Shown: positions 41,543 to 49,911 of the stretch, in pieces
Layout: each line of letters opens with the position of its first letter
Numbering within the stretch: the first letter of the stretch is position 1
Source: Pigmentiphaga sp. NML080357
GTDB taxonomy: Bacteria > Pseudomonadota > Gammaproteobacteria > Burkholderiales > Burkholderiaceae_B
Length of the DNA stretch: 64,000 bases
NCBI RefSeq assembly: GCF_002188465.1
Contig: NZ_NINW01000003.1
Span: forward strand, 186,001-250,000
Direction of reading: 5' to 3'
Notes under the pieces: generated by a model
What the model was told of the DNA's origin: nothing
The model's database searches: none
The model's input: the letters and a program-made list of their open reading frames with translations, nothing else
Translations under genes and position numbers: made by a program

Positions 41543-42646
41543 TCAGGCCCGTTCCGCGTCGAACGTGATGTTCACCTTGCGGAAAGCTTCGACGACGTCG
41601 GGGCCGAAACGCTGTCGCACTTCCTCGCCCACCTCGGGCGAGTACACGACGGTGTCGCTCATCCGTTCCTGCCCCTGGATGATGACGAACAGCCGCGCGG
41701 TTTTCTTGCCGGTATTGCGGAAAGCCCGCATCGCGCCGGTGGGCACGCCGACCAGGTCAAAGGCGCGCAACGGGATGCGGAACTCGTCTTCGAACCCCCA
41801 GCTGACGTCCCACTCGCCGTCCAGCACGAAGAACGACTCCTGCGTGTCGAAATGCGCATGCGGCAGCGGACCGTCGTCCGGCACGCATTCGGCGATCGCC
41901 ACATACAGGCCGGGCAGCCCTTTGAGCGGCGCATCCTGCGAACGTCCGGCGTGTCCTTCGGGAACCAGCAGCGGGAACACCGAACTGGCGGTCAGCCACT
42001 CGGTGGCCTCGGGAGGAATGGCGCTGCGCGCGTTCAGGGCGCGCTTGTACGGCACCAGCGAAGCAAAACGCGTCACCCGCCGCGCCAGCGCCTCGGGGTC
42101 GACGTCGCAACCGCCGCCGGAATCGAAACTCGCATTCAACAGCGCCAGCGTGCCGGTGTCCGCCGTGGCGGGGGGCTGGCCCCGGAACACCGCGGGATAG
42201 GCGCAATCCGGAGCGCCATTGAGCATCATCAGCGCCTTGGCGCCGCCCGTCTCGCCGCAGCTGACTTCGTGCAGCACGTTGGCGGGAATGGAAAGCATGT
42301 CGAAGCGCTCCAGCCGGATCTCGTGCGCCAGGTCCGGGCCCATGCGCACATGCAGCGCGCCTTCCAGGCACAGGATGTTCTCCATTGCATCGGGATTGCG
42401 ATAAGGAAGCGACCTGCCGCCCGCGCCCCAGGCGGCGTAGCCAGTGCAGGCGCGCGCCGGGCTGGGTACGCGGGGATCGGTAAAACGGCCCCGGGTATTA
42501 CGCGCGCCCATCAAGGCAACCAACTGCCCGCCCCACAAGGCCCGCGTGGCGGCGGCCCGCGCACCGTCCGGTTCCGCTCTGGCATAGTCGTCGAAGCGCG
42601 CCGTGCGGGTGCGCATGGTTTCGGGAGATACATCCAGCGTTTTCAT
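41543..42646 (-). CDS. Bicupin protein
   Basis: A 367-residue protein with two cupin halves. The first shows ENILCLEGALHVRMGP and DMLSIPANVLHEVSC; the second has the fuller metal motif LPHAHFDTQESFFVLDGEWD (two His, one Glu) with VGVPTGAMRAFRNTG after it. The layout resembles ring-cleaving bicupins such as gentisate or quercetin dioxygenases, but no specific match was recognised. The ATG overlaps the hydrolase stop by four bases. Its partners suggest an inducible pathway for an aromatic or 1,3-dicarbonyl compound. Confidence 0.65.
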   Translation of the reverse strand: MKTLDVSPETMRTRTARFDDYARAEPDGARAAATRALWGGQLVALMGARNTRGRFTDPRVPSPARACTGYAAWGAGGRSLPYRNPDAMENILCLEGALHVRMGPDLAHEIRLERFDMLSIPANVLHEVSCGETGGAKALMMLNGAPDCAYPAVFRGQPPATADTGTLALLNASFDSGGGCDVDPEALARRVTRFASLVPYKRALNARSAIPPEATEWLTASSVFPLLVPEGHAGRSQDAPLKGLPGLYVAIAECVPDDGPLPHAHFDTQESFFVLDGEWDVSWGFEDEFRIPLRAFDLVGVPTGAMRAFRNTGKKTARLFVIIQGQERMSDTVVYSPEVGEEVRQRFGPDVVEAFRKVNITFDAERA

Positions 42647-43416
42647 CCAGGCTCCATCGATGATGGCCGGCCCGCGGCCGGCTGGCTCGCGGCATGCAGC
42701 CGCTTAACGAGAAAGGCGGCGGCGTCCTCGAGCCGCTCGCCGGCGAGTTCCAGGTGCGGTCCGGGATAGGCCACGAGCCGCTTGTCGCGGCTGCCTATGG
42801 CATCGAACAGCTCGGCCACGCCCGCGCGGTCGAAGATTTCATCGTCCCATTGCTGGGTGAACCATACGGATGCCCGCACCCGCCTGGCGGCCGGTGCGAG
42901 ATGCTCGCTGGCCGGATACGACGTGCCCCACAAGCCCAGCACGGCCGCGCGCACACGTCCGTCCTGGGCGAGATAGGGCAGCCCATAGGCGGTGCCCATG
43001 GACACGCCGATATAGCCCACCGGGCATCCCGACAGCGCGGGCCGCGCGAGCAGCGCATCTAGAAAGGCCCGCCAATCCTCGGTCATGTCGTCGCGGGCGG
43101 CGCCGTTGCGCCAAGCGGCCCGGAAATCCGCCCGTGCGGCGCCGGGATCGCGCGAACCATCGGCCCGGCGGTCGCCATGCACCGGACCATCGATGGCGGC
43201 CACCGCATGCCCTTCGGGCAGCAGCCGGTCGCGGATGGCGAGCACGGCGGGTGATTCCTTGTGGCCGCTGCCGCCGTGGCAGGCCAGCACCAGCCCGGCG
43301 CATGCTCGCGGCGGAAACCATGCGATGCCGGGCACCGCGCGGCCGCCGACCTGAAGGCTGAAGCGTTCTTCCCGCCAGGGGCGGCCGGTGGAAGAAAAAG
43401 GGCGATCGTCTTGCAT
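42643..43416 (-). CDS. Alpha/beta hydrolase (dienelactone hydrolase-like)
   Basis: A 257-residue alpha/beta hydrolase. The nucleophile elbow is GVSMGTAYG, an upstream CHGGSGHKES provides the oxyanion region, and WDDEIFD and PGPHLELAGE offer the acid and histidine. It looks like the DLH/prolyl-oligopeptidase-type group acting on small esters, lactones or acylated compounds. It is cotranscribed with the bicupin (four-base overlap) and Bug receptor and lies 56 bp after a LysR gene on the same strand. Confidence 0.75.
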   Translation of the reverse strand: MQDDRPFSSTGRPWREERFSLQVGGRAVPGIAWFPPRACAGLVLACHGGSGHKESPAVLAIRDRLLPEGHAVAAIDGPVHGDRRADGSRDPGAARADFRAAWRNGAARDDMTEDWRAFLDALLARPALSGCPVGYIGVSMGTAYGLPYLAQDGRVRAAVLGLWGTSYPASEHLAPAARRVRASVWFTQQWDDEIFDRAGVAELFDAIGSRDKRLVAYPGPHLELAGERLEDAAAFLVKRLHAASQPAAGRPSSMEPG

Positions 43417-43472
43417 GCCGGCGATTACAGCAAGCCGGCCTGGCGCGGGACAATCGCCCGCATCCGATACCG

Positions 43473-44423
43473 CTATTGAGGCCCGTCAATCGCAGCGTCT
43501 TGCCGCAGCTGGGCGGCCACGTCGCGCATCACTCCACGCAGCCAGACGTGCGCGGGCTCCCGATGCACCCGCTCGTGCCACAGCATGCTCAGGTCGGCGC
43601 GGTCGGCTTCGAAGGGCAGCGGCAGGATCTGCAGCGGCAAGGCGCGCGCCGCGTCGCAGGCGATGCGCTGCGGCACGATGGCCAGCATGTCGGTCACCGC
43701 CACCACGTCGGCCGACAGCAGCACATTGGGCACGCGCAGGCCCACGTCGCGCGCGAGACCGCGGCGCTCCAGGATGTCGTCCACCATGACTTCGATGGTG
43801 GGATAGGGCACGGGACCCGTGCCCCACACCACGTGCGGGTAGGCAATGAACTGCTCCAGCGTGAGCGAGCCCCGGATATCGGGATGGCGGGCCGCCGCGA
43901 TGCATACGATGCTCTGCGGATACAGCACCGTCTGGTGCAGGTCCTGGGGAATCTGCCGGACGTAGCCGATGACCAGATCGCCTTCGGCGTCGCGCAGGTA
44001 CTCGTGGGTACGGCGGATGTCCACCGGGCGCGACGTGAAGCGCAGCCGCGGCGCCTCGCGCCGCGCACGCGCCATGACGCCCGGCAGGAACTGGCGGGCC
44101 ACGCCTTCGGAGGCCAGGATGCGGAAATGCCCCTCGGCCACGGCCGGCACGAACTCGTCGGTGCCTCGGGTAGCCGCCTCGATGAGGTCCAGCGCCTCAT
44201 GCACCTTCCGCGCCAGCTCCAGGCCACGGGCCGTGGGCTCCATGCCCGCGGACGTCTTGACCAGGAGCGGATCGCGGAAGATCTCCCGCAGCCGGGCCAG
44301 CGCGCTGGACATGGCCGACTGCCCGATGCCCACCCGCTCGGCGGCTCGCGTCACGTGCCGCTCCTTCATCAGGGCATCGAGGTAGGCCAGCAACTGGAGG
44401 TTGATTCGCTTATGGTCCGGCAT
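43473..44423 (-). CDS. LysR-family transcriptional regulator
   Basis: A 316-residue LysR regulator whose start INLQLLAYLDALMKERHVTR and HTH (AERVGIGQSAMSSALARLRE) resemble the NodD/NahR/LinR group. The substrate domain follows with FRILASEGVARQFLPGVMAR. It probably activates the hydrolase-bicupin-Bug genes directly downstream on the same strand. A second LysR gene starts upstream, 33 bp away, also on the minus strand. Confidence 0.88.
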   Translation of the reverse strand: MPDHKRINLQLLAYLDALMKERHVTRAAERVGIGQSAMSSALARLREIFRDPLLVKTSAGMEPTARGLELARKVHEALDLIEAATRGTDEFVPAVAEGHFRILASEGVARQFLPGVMARARREAPRLRFTSRPVDIRRTHEYLRDAEGDLVIGYVRQIPQDLHQTVLYPQSIVCIAAARHPDIRGSLTLEQFIAYPHVVWGTGPVPYPTIEVMVDDILERRGLARDVGLRVPNVLLSADVVAVTDMLAIVPQRIACDAARALPLQILPLPFEADRADLSMLWHERVHREPAHVWLRGVMRDVAAQLRQDAAIDGPQ

Positions 44424-44456
44424 GAAGTCTCCCTGCTTCCATTCTTGACGGGCGAG

Positions 44457-45353
44457 CTACGTGCGCGCGGCGGCCCGCAGCCCCAGCACCGCCTCGCTCA
44501 CCATCCCCAAGGCGCGGCTCAGCGGTTTGTCGCGCCGCATGACCCAGGCCAGCGTCCGCTCCAGGCCCGGGGCGAGCCGGACGACGTCCAGTCCCCCCCG
44601 CCGCCCCGCGGGGGCAACGGCGAGCTCGGGCAGGATCGACCACCCGAGCCCCGCCGCCACCATTTCCTTGATCGCCTCCACGCTGCCGAGCTCCATGACG
44701 GGTTTCACGCGGCAACCCGCCCGCGCGAACCATTCGTCGATCAGGCGGCGGGTATTGGCGCCGGTTTCGAACAGCACGAGCGGATGGCGCGCCAGTACTT
44801 GCGGCGAGATCCGGCGCGTCGCGGCATCGCCGCGCGGCGCGATGGCGACGAAGGCATCGAGAATCACGGGCTTGATATCCAGGCTGCGTCCCACCGCGGG
44901 GAGGGTCACCAGCGCGGCGTCCAGCGTATTGTCTTCCACGCGGCGCAGGATTTCCGGCGTGTTGCCGGTGCTGACCACGATGTCGAGCAGCGGCATCCTG
45001 CGCTTGAGCTGCTTGAGGACCGGCGGCAGCAAGTGGATGCACGCGGTGGCGCCCGTGCCGATGCGCACCAGGCCGCCCGGCGTGCTGGCATGGCGCTGCA
45101 TGGCCGCTTCGGCGTCATCCAGCGCCAGCTTGATGCGAGCGGCGTGCTCCAGCAGCAGCTGGCCCGCCTGGGTCGGCGCCACCCGGCGTCCCACCCGCTC
45201 GACCAGGCGCAGCTGCAACCGCCGCTCGAGTTCGCGGATCTGATGGCTGACGGCGGGTTGGGTCATGCCGGCGCGCTCGGCGGCGGCCGTGAAGCTTCCC
45301 AGCTCCATTGCGCTGCTGAAGGTAAGCAGGTAGGCGGGATTCAGCGATTTCAT
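44457..45353 (-). CDS. LysR-family transcriptional regulator
   Basis: A 298-residue LysR regulator with HTH segment FTAAAERAGMTQPAVSHQIR and a C-terminal effector domain (GLVRIGTGATACIHLLPPVL). It is divergent from the MFS transporter gene at 45514, and a perfect 7-1-7 inverted repeat lies 10 bp before its ATG, so it most likely controls the MFS-SDR pair and itself. Confidence 0.9.
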   Translation of the reverse strand: MKSLNPAYLLTFSSAMELGSFTAAAERAGMTQPAVSHQIRELERRLQLRLVERVGRRVAPTQAGQLLLEHAARIKLALDDAEAAMQRHASTPGGLVRIGTGATACIHLLPPVLKQLKRRMPLLDIVVSTGNTPEILRRVEDNTLDAALVTLPAVGRSLDIKPVILDAFVAIAPRGDAATRRISPQVLARHPLVLFETGANTRRLIDEWFARAGCRVKPVMELGSVEAIKEMVAAGLGWSILPELAVAPAGRRGGLDVVRLAPGLERTLAWVMRRDKPLSRALGMVSEAVLGLRAAART

Positions 45354-45362
45354 AGAAAGAAT

Positions 45363-45377
45363 TTATGCATTGCATAA
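45363..45377. promoter_or_regulatory. LysR-type 7-1-7 inverted repeat
   Basis: TTATGCATTGCATAA is a perfect inverted repeat with a one-base centre and fits the T-N11-A rule of LysR boxes. It lies 9 bp upstream of the LysR start and about 137 bp before the divergent MFS gene. Confidence 0.6.
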
Positions 45378-45513
45378 GAAAGCGGCGATTCATTTATGTA
45401 ACGCCAAAAGCTAGAGTGCGGTCAACGGCGTGCAAACCCGGTTTTCCCGCCCTCCTGCCGCTCATCCGCGGCCGCCGTGCCGCCGCAACCAGACCGCCTT
45501 TCCGCACGCCACC

Positions 45514-46782
45514 ATGCCCGACCGCCCCGCCATGTCCGCCCGCGAACCCGCGGATGCCGTTCCCGCGCCAGCAGGGCTAGCGATGGATACCCCGGCAGGC
45601 GAGGGCGCCATCCCCGCGCGCCTCATTGTCTGCCTCGGCCTGGCGCAGATCGTCGCCTGGGGCACGATGCACTACCTGGTATCGGTATTCGGCCCCGCCA
45701 TGCAGGCGGAACTCGGCTGGAGCCCTGGCTTCGTCTACGGCGGCTTTTCGTGCGCGCTGGCCGTCATGGGCCTGGCATCGGTCCGGGTAGGGCGCTGGAT
45801 CGATGCGCGCGGCGGGCGCGCCGCGATGATGACCGGTTGCGGGCTCGGCGCCGCGGGCTGCGTTGTGCTGGCCGCCGCCCATCACGGCTTCGTCTACTAC
45901 CTGGGCTGGGTGCTGCTGGGCCTGGGCATGCGCCTGGCGTTGTACGACGCGGCCTTTGCCGCGCTGGCCCACCTGGGAGGCTCCGGCTCGCGCCAGGCCA
46001 TGTCGCAGGTCACCCTCTTCGGCGGCCTGTCGTCCACGCTCTTCTGGCCGCTGGGCCAGTGGATGGATCACGCCTGGGGCTGGCGCGCCGCGCTGCTGGC
46101 CTACGCGCTGCTGCTGGCGGCCTCGTCGCTGCTGCACCTGGCCCTGCCGCGCGGCCGGCGAGCCGCGGCCGCCGGAACCGGCCGGGCCGTCGCCGATCCG
46201 CCGCCCGCCGCTGCACGCATGGACGTGATGCTGTACGGGTGCATCGCGACCCTGGTGCTGTTCCTCCAGACCGGCATGTCGGCGCACCTGCCCGGCATCC
46301 TGCGCGGCCTGGGCTGGGCGCCCGCCGCGGCGGTCACGCTATCCACCCTGTTCGGCATCGGGCAGGTCGCCGGGCGCGTAGGCATTGCCCTCGCCGGCAA
46401 TCGCATCGGCGTCCTCGCCGTCAATCTCATTCCCTGCGCGCTGCTGTGCCTGTGCTTCGCCGCCGCGCTGGCGGCGGGCGCCTCGCTGCCCGGCGCGGCC
46501 GCCTTCACCTTGCTGTACGGCGCGGGCAACGGCATGGCCACCATCATGCGCGGCGCCATCCCGCTCGTGTTGTTCGACACGCGGCAATACGGGCGCATCG
46601 TGGGCGGCGTGCTGCGTCCGGCCTTCATGCTGTGCGCGACGGCGCCGGTCGCCTTCGCCCTCGCCATCGATAGCTTGGGCTACCCCGGCATGCTGGCCGT
46701 CACGCTGGTCCTGGCTGGGATATTGCTCGCGGCCGCTCTCGTCCTTCATCATCGCCATCGACCCAAGGAGATCCAACCATGA
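45514..46782 (+). CDS. MFS transporter
   Basis: A 422-residue major facilitator with about 12 membrane segments, starting with ARLIVCLGLAQIVAWGTMHY. The loop GRWIDARGGRAAMMTGCGLG corresponds to the conserved MFS loop 2-3 motif. It likely moves a small organic compound with protons. The start is uncertain: ATG 45514 is listed, but ATG 45532 or 45583 also precede the first helix and none has a strong ribosome site. It overlaps the SDR gene by four bases. Confidence 0.82.
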   Translation: MPDRPAMSAREPADAVPAPAGLAMDTPAGEGAIPARLIVCLGLAQIVAWGTMHYLVSVFGPAMQAELGWSPGFVYGGFSCALAVMGLASVRVGRWIDARGGRAAMMTGCGLGAAGCVVLAAAHHGFVYYLGWVLLGLGMRLALYDAAFAALAHLGGSGSRQAMSQVTLFGGLSSTLFWPLGQWMDHAWGWRAALLAYALLLAASSLLHLALPRGRRAAAAGTGRAVADPPPAAARMDVMLYGCIATLVLFLQTGMSAHLPGILRGLGWAPAAAVTLSTLFGIGQVAGRVGIALAGNRIGVLAVNLIPCALLCLCFAAALAAGASLPGAAAFTLLYGAGNGMATIMRGAIPLVLFDTRQYGRIVGGVLRPAFMLCATAPVAFALAIDSLGYPGMLAVTLVLAGILLAAALVLHHRHRPKEIQP

Positions 46783-47525
46783 CCCACCCAGGTACCGTCA
46801 TCGTCACGGGCGGCAGCCGCGGCATCGGCGCCGCCACGGTCCGCCTGGCCGCCGCCGCGGGATACGACGTCTGCTTCACCTACCGGGAACAGGACGCCGC
46901 CGCCCACGACCAGGTACGGGAGATCCAGGCCCTGGGCCGCCAGGCGATGTGCGTGAAGGCGGACGCCGGCGGCGACACGGCCGCGGAGCACGTGTTCGAA
47001 CTGGCCGGCGCCCTGCCGCAACCCGTAACGGCCCTCGTCAACAACGCCGGCATCACCGGCCCCATCGGCCCCTTTTCCGCCACGACGGCAGCCACCATGC
47101 GGCGCGTGCTGGACGTGAACGTCATGGGCACCATGCTGTTCAGCCAGCAAGCGGTACGCAGGTGGCTGGAAGAAGGGCGCGCGGGCAGCATCGTCAACAT
47201 CTCCTCCATTGCCGCCACCCTGGGCGCGCCCGGCGAGTATGTGCACTACGCGGCATCCAAGGCGGCAGTGGAAGGCTTTACGGTTGGTTTGGCGCGCGAA
47301 GTGGCGGCCCAAGGGATACGTGTGAATGCGGTGTCGCCGGGCACCGCCCTGACGGACATCCATGCCACGGCGGGGGAGCCCGACCGGCCCAGGCGCATAG
47401 CGGCGAAAGTGCCGATGGGCCGGGTGGCGCATGCCGAGGAGATCGCGGAGGCGGTGGTGTGGCTGCTGTCGGACAAGGCGCGATACGTGACGGGGGCCGT
47501 CCTGCGGGCGGCGGGCGGGCTATAG
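46779..47525 (+). CDS. Short-chain dehydrogenase/reductase
   Basis: A 248-residue SDR of the FabG-like classical type. The cofactor motif is VTGGSRGIGAATVR, then NNAG (LVNNAGITG), catalytic Ser in IVNISSIAATLG, Tyr/Lys in YVHYAASKAAVEG, and a normal C-terminus (ARYVTGAVLRAAGGL). It oxidises or reduces a hydroxyl/keto group with NAD(P). The start overlaps the MFS stop, so transporter and enzyme form a two-gene unit under the divergent LysR. Confidence 0.9.
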   Translation: MTHPGTVIVTGGSRGIGAATVRLAAAAGYDVCFTYREQDAAAHDQVREIQALGRQAMCVKADAGGDTAAEHVFELAGALPQPVTALVNNAGITGPIGPFSATTAATMRRVLDVNVMGTMLFSQQAVRRWLEEGRAGSIVNISSIAATLGAPGEYVHYAASKAAVEGFTVGLAREVAAQGIRVNAVSPGTALTDIHATAGEPDRPRRIAAKVPMGRVAHAEEIAEAVVWLLSDKARYVTGAVLRAAGGL

Positions 47526-47537
47526 GGTTCAGCCGCC

Positions 47538-48485
47538 CTACGCCGTCCGGGTTTCCTGCTTGAGCCATTCCCGGAACTGCTTGACCACCTCGCGCTTGGA
47601 AGCCGGTTCGTTGCTTACGATGTGATAACTCGACGCCAGCCGCACCTCCAAGGGGAATGGGGCCACCAAACGGTGGGTAGACAGATAGAGGTGAGCCAGT
47701 TCCTTGGTGGTGGCAACGACGCCCTTGTTGGCCACGGCTGCTTCCATTGCCGGAATCGAATGCCAGAAATGCAACCCCCGGCTGGTGTCTACCCCTTCCA
47801 CGCCGGCCTTCTCGAGCCACATCTCCCAGAATGACGGGCCCTCGTAGAGCACCCCGCGGTCATCGTGCAGCAACATGTGATGGCGCAGGTCCTCGGGTTT
47901 TCGCAACGGATGGGGACCTTCCAGCAGCGCCGGGCTGCACAGCGGCGTCACGGTCAGCGGAAGCAGCATGTCGACGCGCGTGCCGGGATAGTCTCCATTG
48001 CCGAAGACCACCAGCACGTCGACTTCATCGACCCATCCCATGACGCTGGCCACGTCGCCGCGCACGCCGCGGGGCAGTTGCGAAAACTGGCGCACCCGCG
48101 TCGATACGCGCACGTCGACCTCGGGATAGGCCGACACGAAGCGGTGCAGCCTGGGCATCAGCCAGTTGGAAATAAACGATGGCGGTGCCCCCACTTCCAG
48201 CACATCGGCGCCGCGATGCTCGCGCAGCCGGCCCACCGCCTGGCGCAGGCACTCGAATCCCTCCTGCAGCTTGGGGGCAAAGATCTCGGCACTGGCCGTC
48301 AATTCGATGCCTCGATGCACCCGGCGGAAAAGCCGTACGCCCAGCAACTCCTCGAGCATCTGTATCTGATGACTCACGGCCGCCGGCGTGACATTCAGTT
48401 CTTCGGCGGCCTTCTTCAGGCTGCGATGCCGGACGGCAGCCTCGAACGCACGCAGGGCCGTCAAAGGGGGCAGGGACGCGCTCAT
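47538..48485 (-). CDS. LysR-family regulator (GcvA-like)
   Basis: A 315-residue LysR regulator of the GcvA/AmpR-like subgroup: SLPPLTALRAFEAAVRHRSL, HTH LKKAAEELNVTPAAVSHQIQ and LFRRVHRGIELTASAE. It is divergent from the seven-gene aromatic operon, and two matching 13-bp palindromic sites lie in the shared control region, so it most likely activates that operon. Confidence 0.92.
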   Translation of the reverse strand: MSASLPPLTALRAFEAAVRHRSLKKAAEELNVTPAAVSHQIQMLEELLGVRLFRRVHRGIELTASAEIFAPKLQEGFECLRQAVGRLREHRGADVLEVGAPPSFISNWLMPRLHRFVSAYPEVDVRVSTRVRQFSQLPRGVRGDVASVMGWVDEVDVLVVFGNGDYPGTRVDMLLPLTVTPLCSPALLEGPHPLRKPEDLRHHMLLHDDRGVLYEGPSFWEMWLEKAGVEGVDTSRGLHFWHSIPAMEAAVANKGVVATTKELAHLYLSTHRLVAPFPLEVRLASSYHIVSNEPASKREVVKQFREWLKQETRTA

Positions 48486-48491
48486 TTCAAT

Positions 48492-48504
48492 TTAGTTTTA
48501 CTAA
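48492..48504. promoter_or_regulatory. LysR site 1, 13-bp palindrome
   Basis: TTAGTTTTACTAA (TTAGT-TTT-ACTAA) starts seven bases upstream of the LysR start codon. It matches site 2 at 48634 at 10 of 13 positions and fits T-N11-A. Its place over the regulator's own leader suggests autoregulation. Confidence 0.65.
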
Positions 48505-48633
48505 TCTGAATCGAAAACATATTCGTGTGACAGCGGCGTTGCCCCTCTCTATATTGGCCGAACGGTTCATTGGGAATTCCGCTAGACATAGCATCCAAGG
48601 AAAGCGCCGCGGCAGCTGGCCTTCGGGTTCAGT

Positions 48634-48646
48634 TTAGTTCACCTAA
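48634..48646. promoter_or_regulatory. LysR site 2, 13-bp palindrome
   Basis: TTAGTTCACCTAA (outer arms TTAG/CTAA) lies 25 bp before the first gene of the aromatic operon. Apart from its centre it repeats site 1 at 48492. The centre-to-centre distance is 142 bp, so the regulator could loop the DNA between sites. Confidence 0.6.
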
Positions 48647-48671
48647 CGATTTCTTCGTCCACAGGTTTGCC

Positions 48672-49079
48672 ATGCCCCAGATTCAGATCCTCAATCCCGC
48701 CGGCTTGGGTACGCCGCTAGCCCAGTATTCGCAGGTCGCCCGCGTCAAGGCTTCCGAGCTCCTGTTCATCGCGGGTCAGGTGTCCACCAATGCCGCGGGC
48801 GATACGGTCGGAGCCGGCGATTTCGACGCGCAGTGCGTCCAAGTATTCCGCAACATCGGTATCGCCCTGGCGGAAGTCGGCGCGGGATGGCAGAACGTCG
48901 TGCAATTCACCACCTACCTGGTGCATTCGCAGGACATTCCGCGGCTGGGAGCCTTTCGCACTCGCGAGTTCCCGGCGATGTTCGGCGACCGCGCCTATCC
49001 GACCAACACACTGCTGATGATCGATCGCCTGCTGCGCGAAGACTTCCTGATCGAAGTCCAGGCGATCGCCGCGCTATAG
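48672..49079 (+). CDS. RidA-family protein lacking the usual arginine
   Basis: A 135-residue Rid-superfamily protein, first gene of the aromatic operon. The fold markers are ELLFIAGQVSTNAAGDTVGA, NIGIALAEVGAGWQNVVQFT and the C-terminal FLIEVQAIAAL. At the place of the RidA active-site arginine (usually ARSxVxV) it reads YPTNTLLMI, so imine hydrolysis by the standard mechanism is doubtful. It may be a different Rid subfamily with another deaminase, hydrolase or binding role. The start at 48672 matches the normal family N-terminus. Confidence 0.82.
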   Translation: MPQIQILNPAGLGTPLAQYSQVARVKASELLFIAGQVSTNAAGDTVGAGDFDAQCVQVFRNIGIALAEVGAGWQNVVQFTTYLVHSQDIPRLGAFRTREFPAMFGDRAYPTNTLLMIDRLLREDFLIEVQAIAAL

Positions 49080-49094
49080 CAGCAGGTTGGCATC

Positions 49095-49901
49095 ATGGAA
49101 GAACGCCGCTTCACCTGCCGGGGAATGTCCTGCCGCTACGTCGAGGCCGGTTCGGGCGCACCCTTGCTCATGCTGCACGGGTCGGGCGCCGGAGCCTCCA
49201 CCGAGGGGAACTGGCGGCGGGTGCTGCCTGCGCTGGCAGAGCGCCATCGGGTGTATGCCATGGATCTCATCGGTTTCGGATCGTCGGACCCGAAGCCGGC
49301 TGCCCCGCATTTCGACTATCCGCTGTGGTTGGAACAGTGTCGCGAAATGCTGCGCCGTATCCCTGGCGACGGCATCGGCATCGTCGGCCATTCGCTCTCT
49401 GCCACGCTGGCATTGCGCTTGGCCGCACTTGAGCCCCGGGTCAGGAAGGTCATGACGACCGCAGCGATGGGCGCGTCCTTCGAGCCCAATGCTGCAACCG
49501 AGCTTGCTTGGACCTTCCCGCGGAACCGGGACGAGCTCCTGCGGGTAGCGCGCTCTCTGGTCCACGACCCCCGGCTCATCGATGACGCCTATCTGGCCAA
49601 CAGGGAGAGCATCCTGTTCAGTGGCGATTACGCACAACGTTTCTCCGACATGTTCTCCGGCGACAAGCGCCGATTCATCGACGAGACTGCGCTCGCGCCA
49701 GCCGAGCTCGAGCGTATCCAGTGCGAGGTACTCATGCTGCATGGCCGGAACGATGCCGGCTTCCCGGCCGAGGCGCTGACGGTGCAAATTGCCCAATGCA
49801 TCCCGCAGGCCGACGTTTACCTGCTCAGCCGCTGCGGACACTCCGTGGCCTTCGAGCACCCCGAAAAATTCCTCGCGCTGGCTGGCGCTTTTTTCGGTTG
49901 A
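49095..49901 (+). CDS. Alpha/beta hydrolase (meta-cleavage product hydrolase-like)
   Basis: A 268-residue alpha/beta hydrolase with LMLHGSGAGASTEGNWRR, nucleophile elbow GHSLSA, acid in HGRNDAGFPAE and histidine in CGHSVAFEHPEKF. The HGSGxGA segment is typical of C-C bond hydrolases acting on ring-fission products (TodF/DmpD group). It lies 15 bp after the Rid gene and 10 bp before the amidohydrolase, inside a Rieske-oxygenase operon, which fits a lower-pathway role. Confidence 0.82.
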   Translation: MEERRFTCRGMSCRYVEAGSGAPLLMLHGSGAGASTEGNWRRVLPALAERHRVYAMDLIGFGSSDPKPAAPHFDYPLWLEQCREMLRRIPGDGIGIVGHSLSATLALRLAALEPRVRKVMTTAAMGASFEPNAATELAWTFPRNRDELLRVARSLVHDPRLIDDAYLANRESILFSGDYAQRFSDMFSGDKRRFIDETALAPAELERIQCEVLMLHGRNDAGFPAEALTVQIAQCIPQADVYLLSRCGHSVAFEHPEKFLALAGAFFG

Positions 49902-49911
49902 GGAGCGTCCC

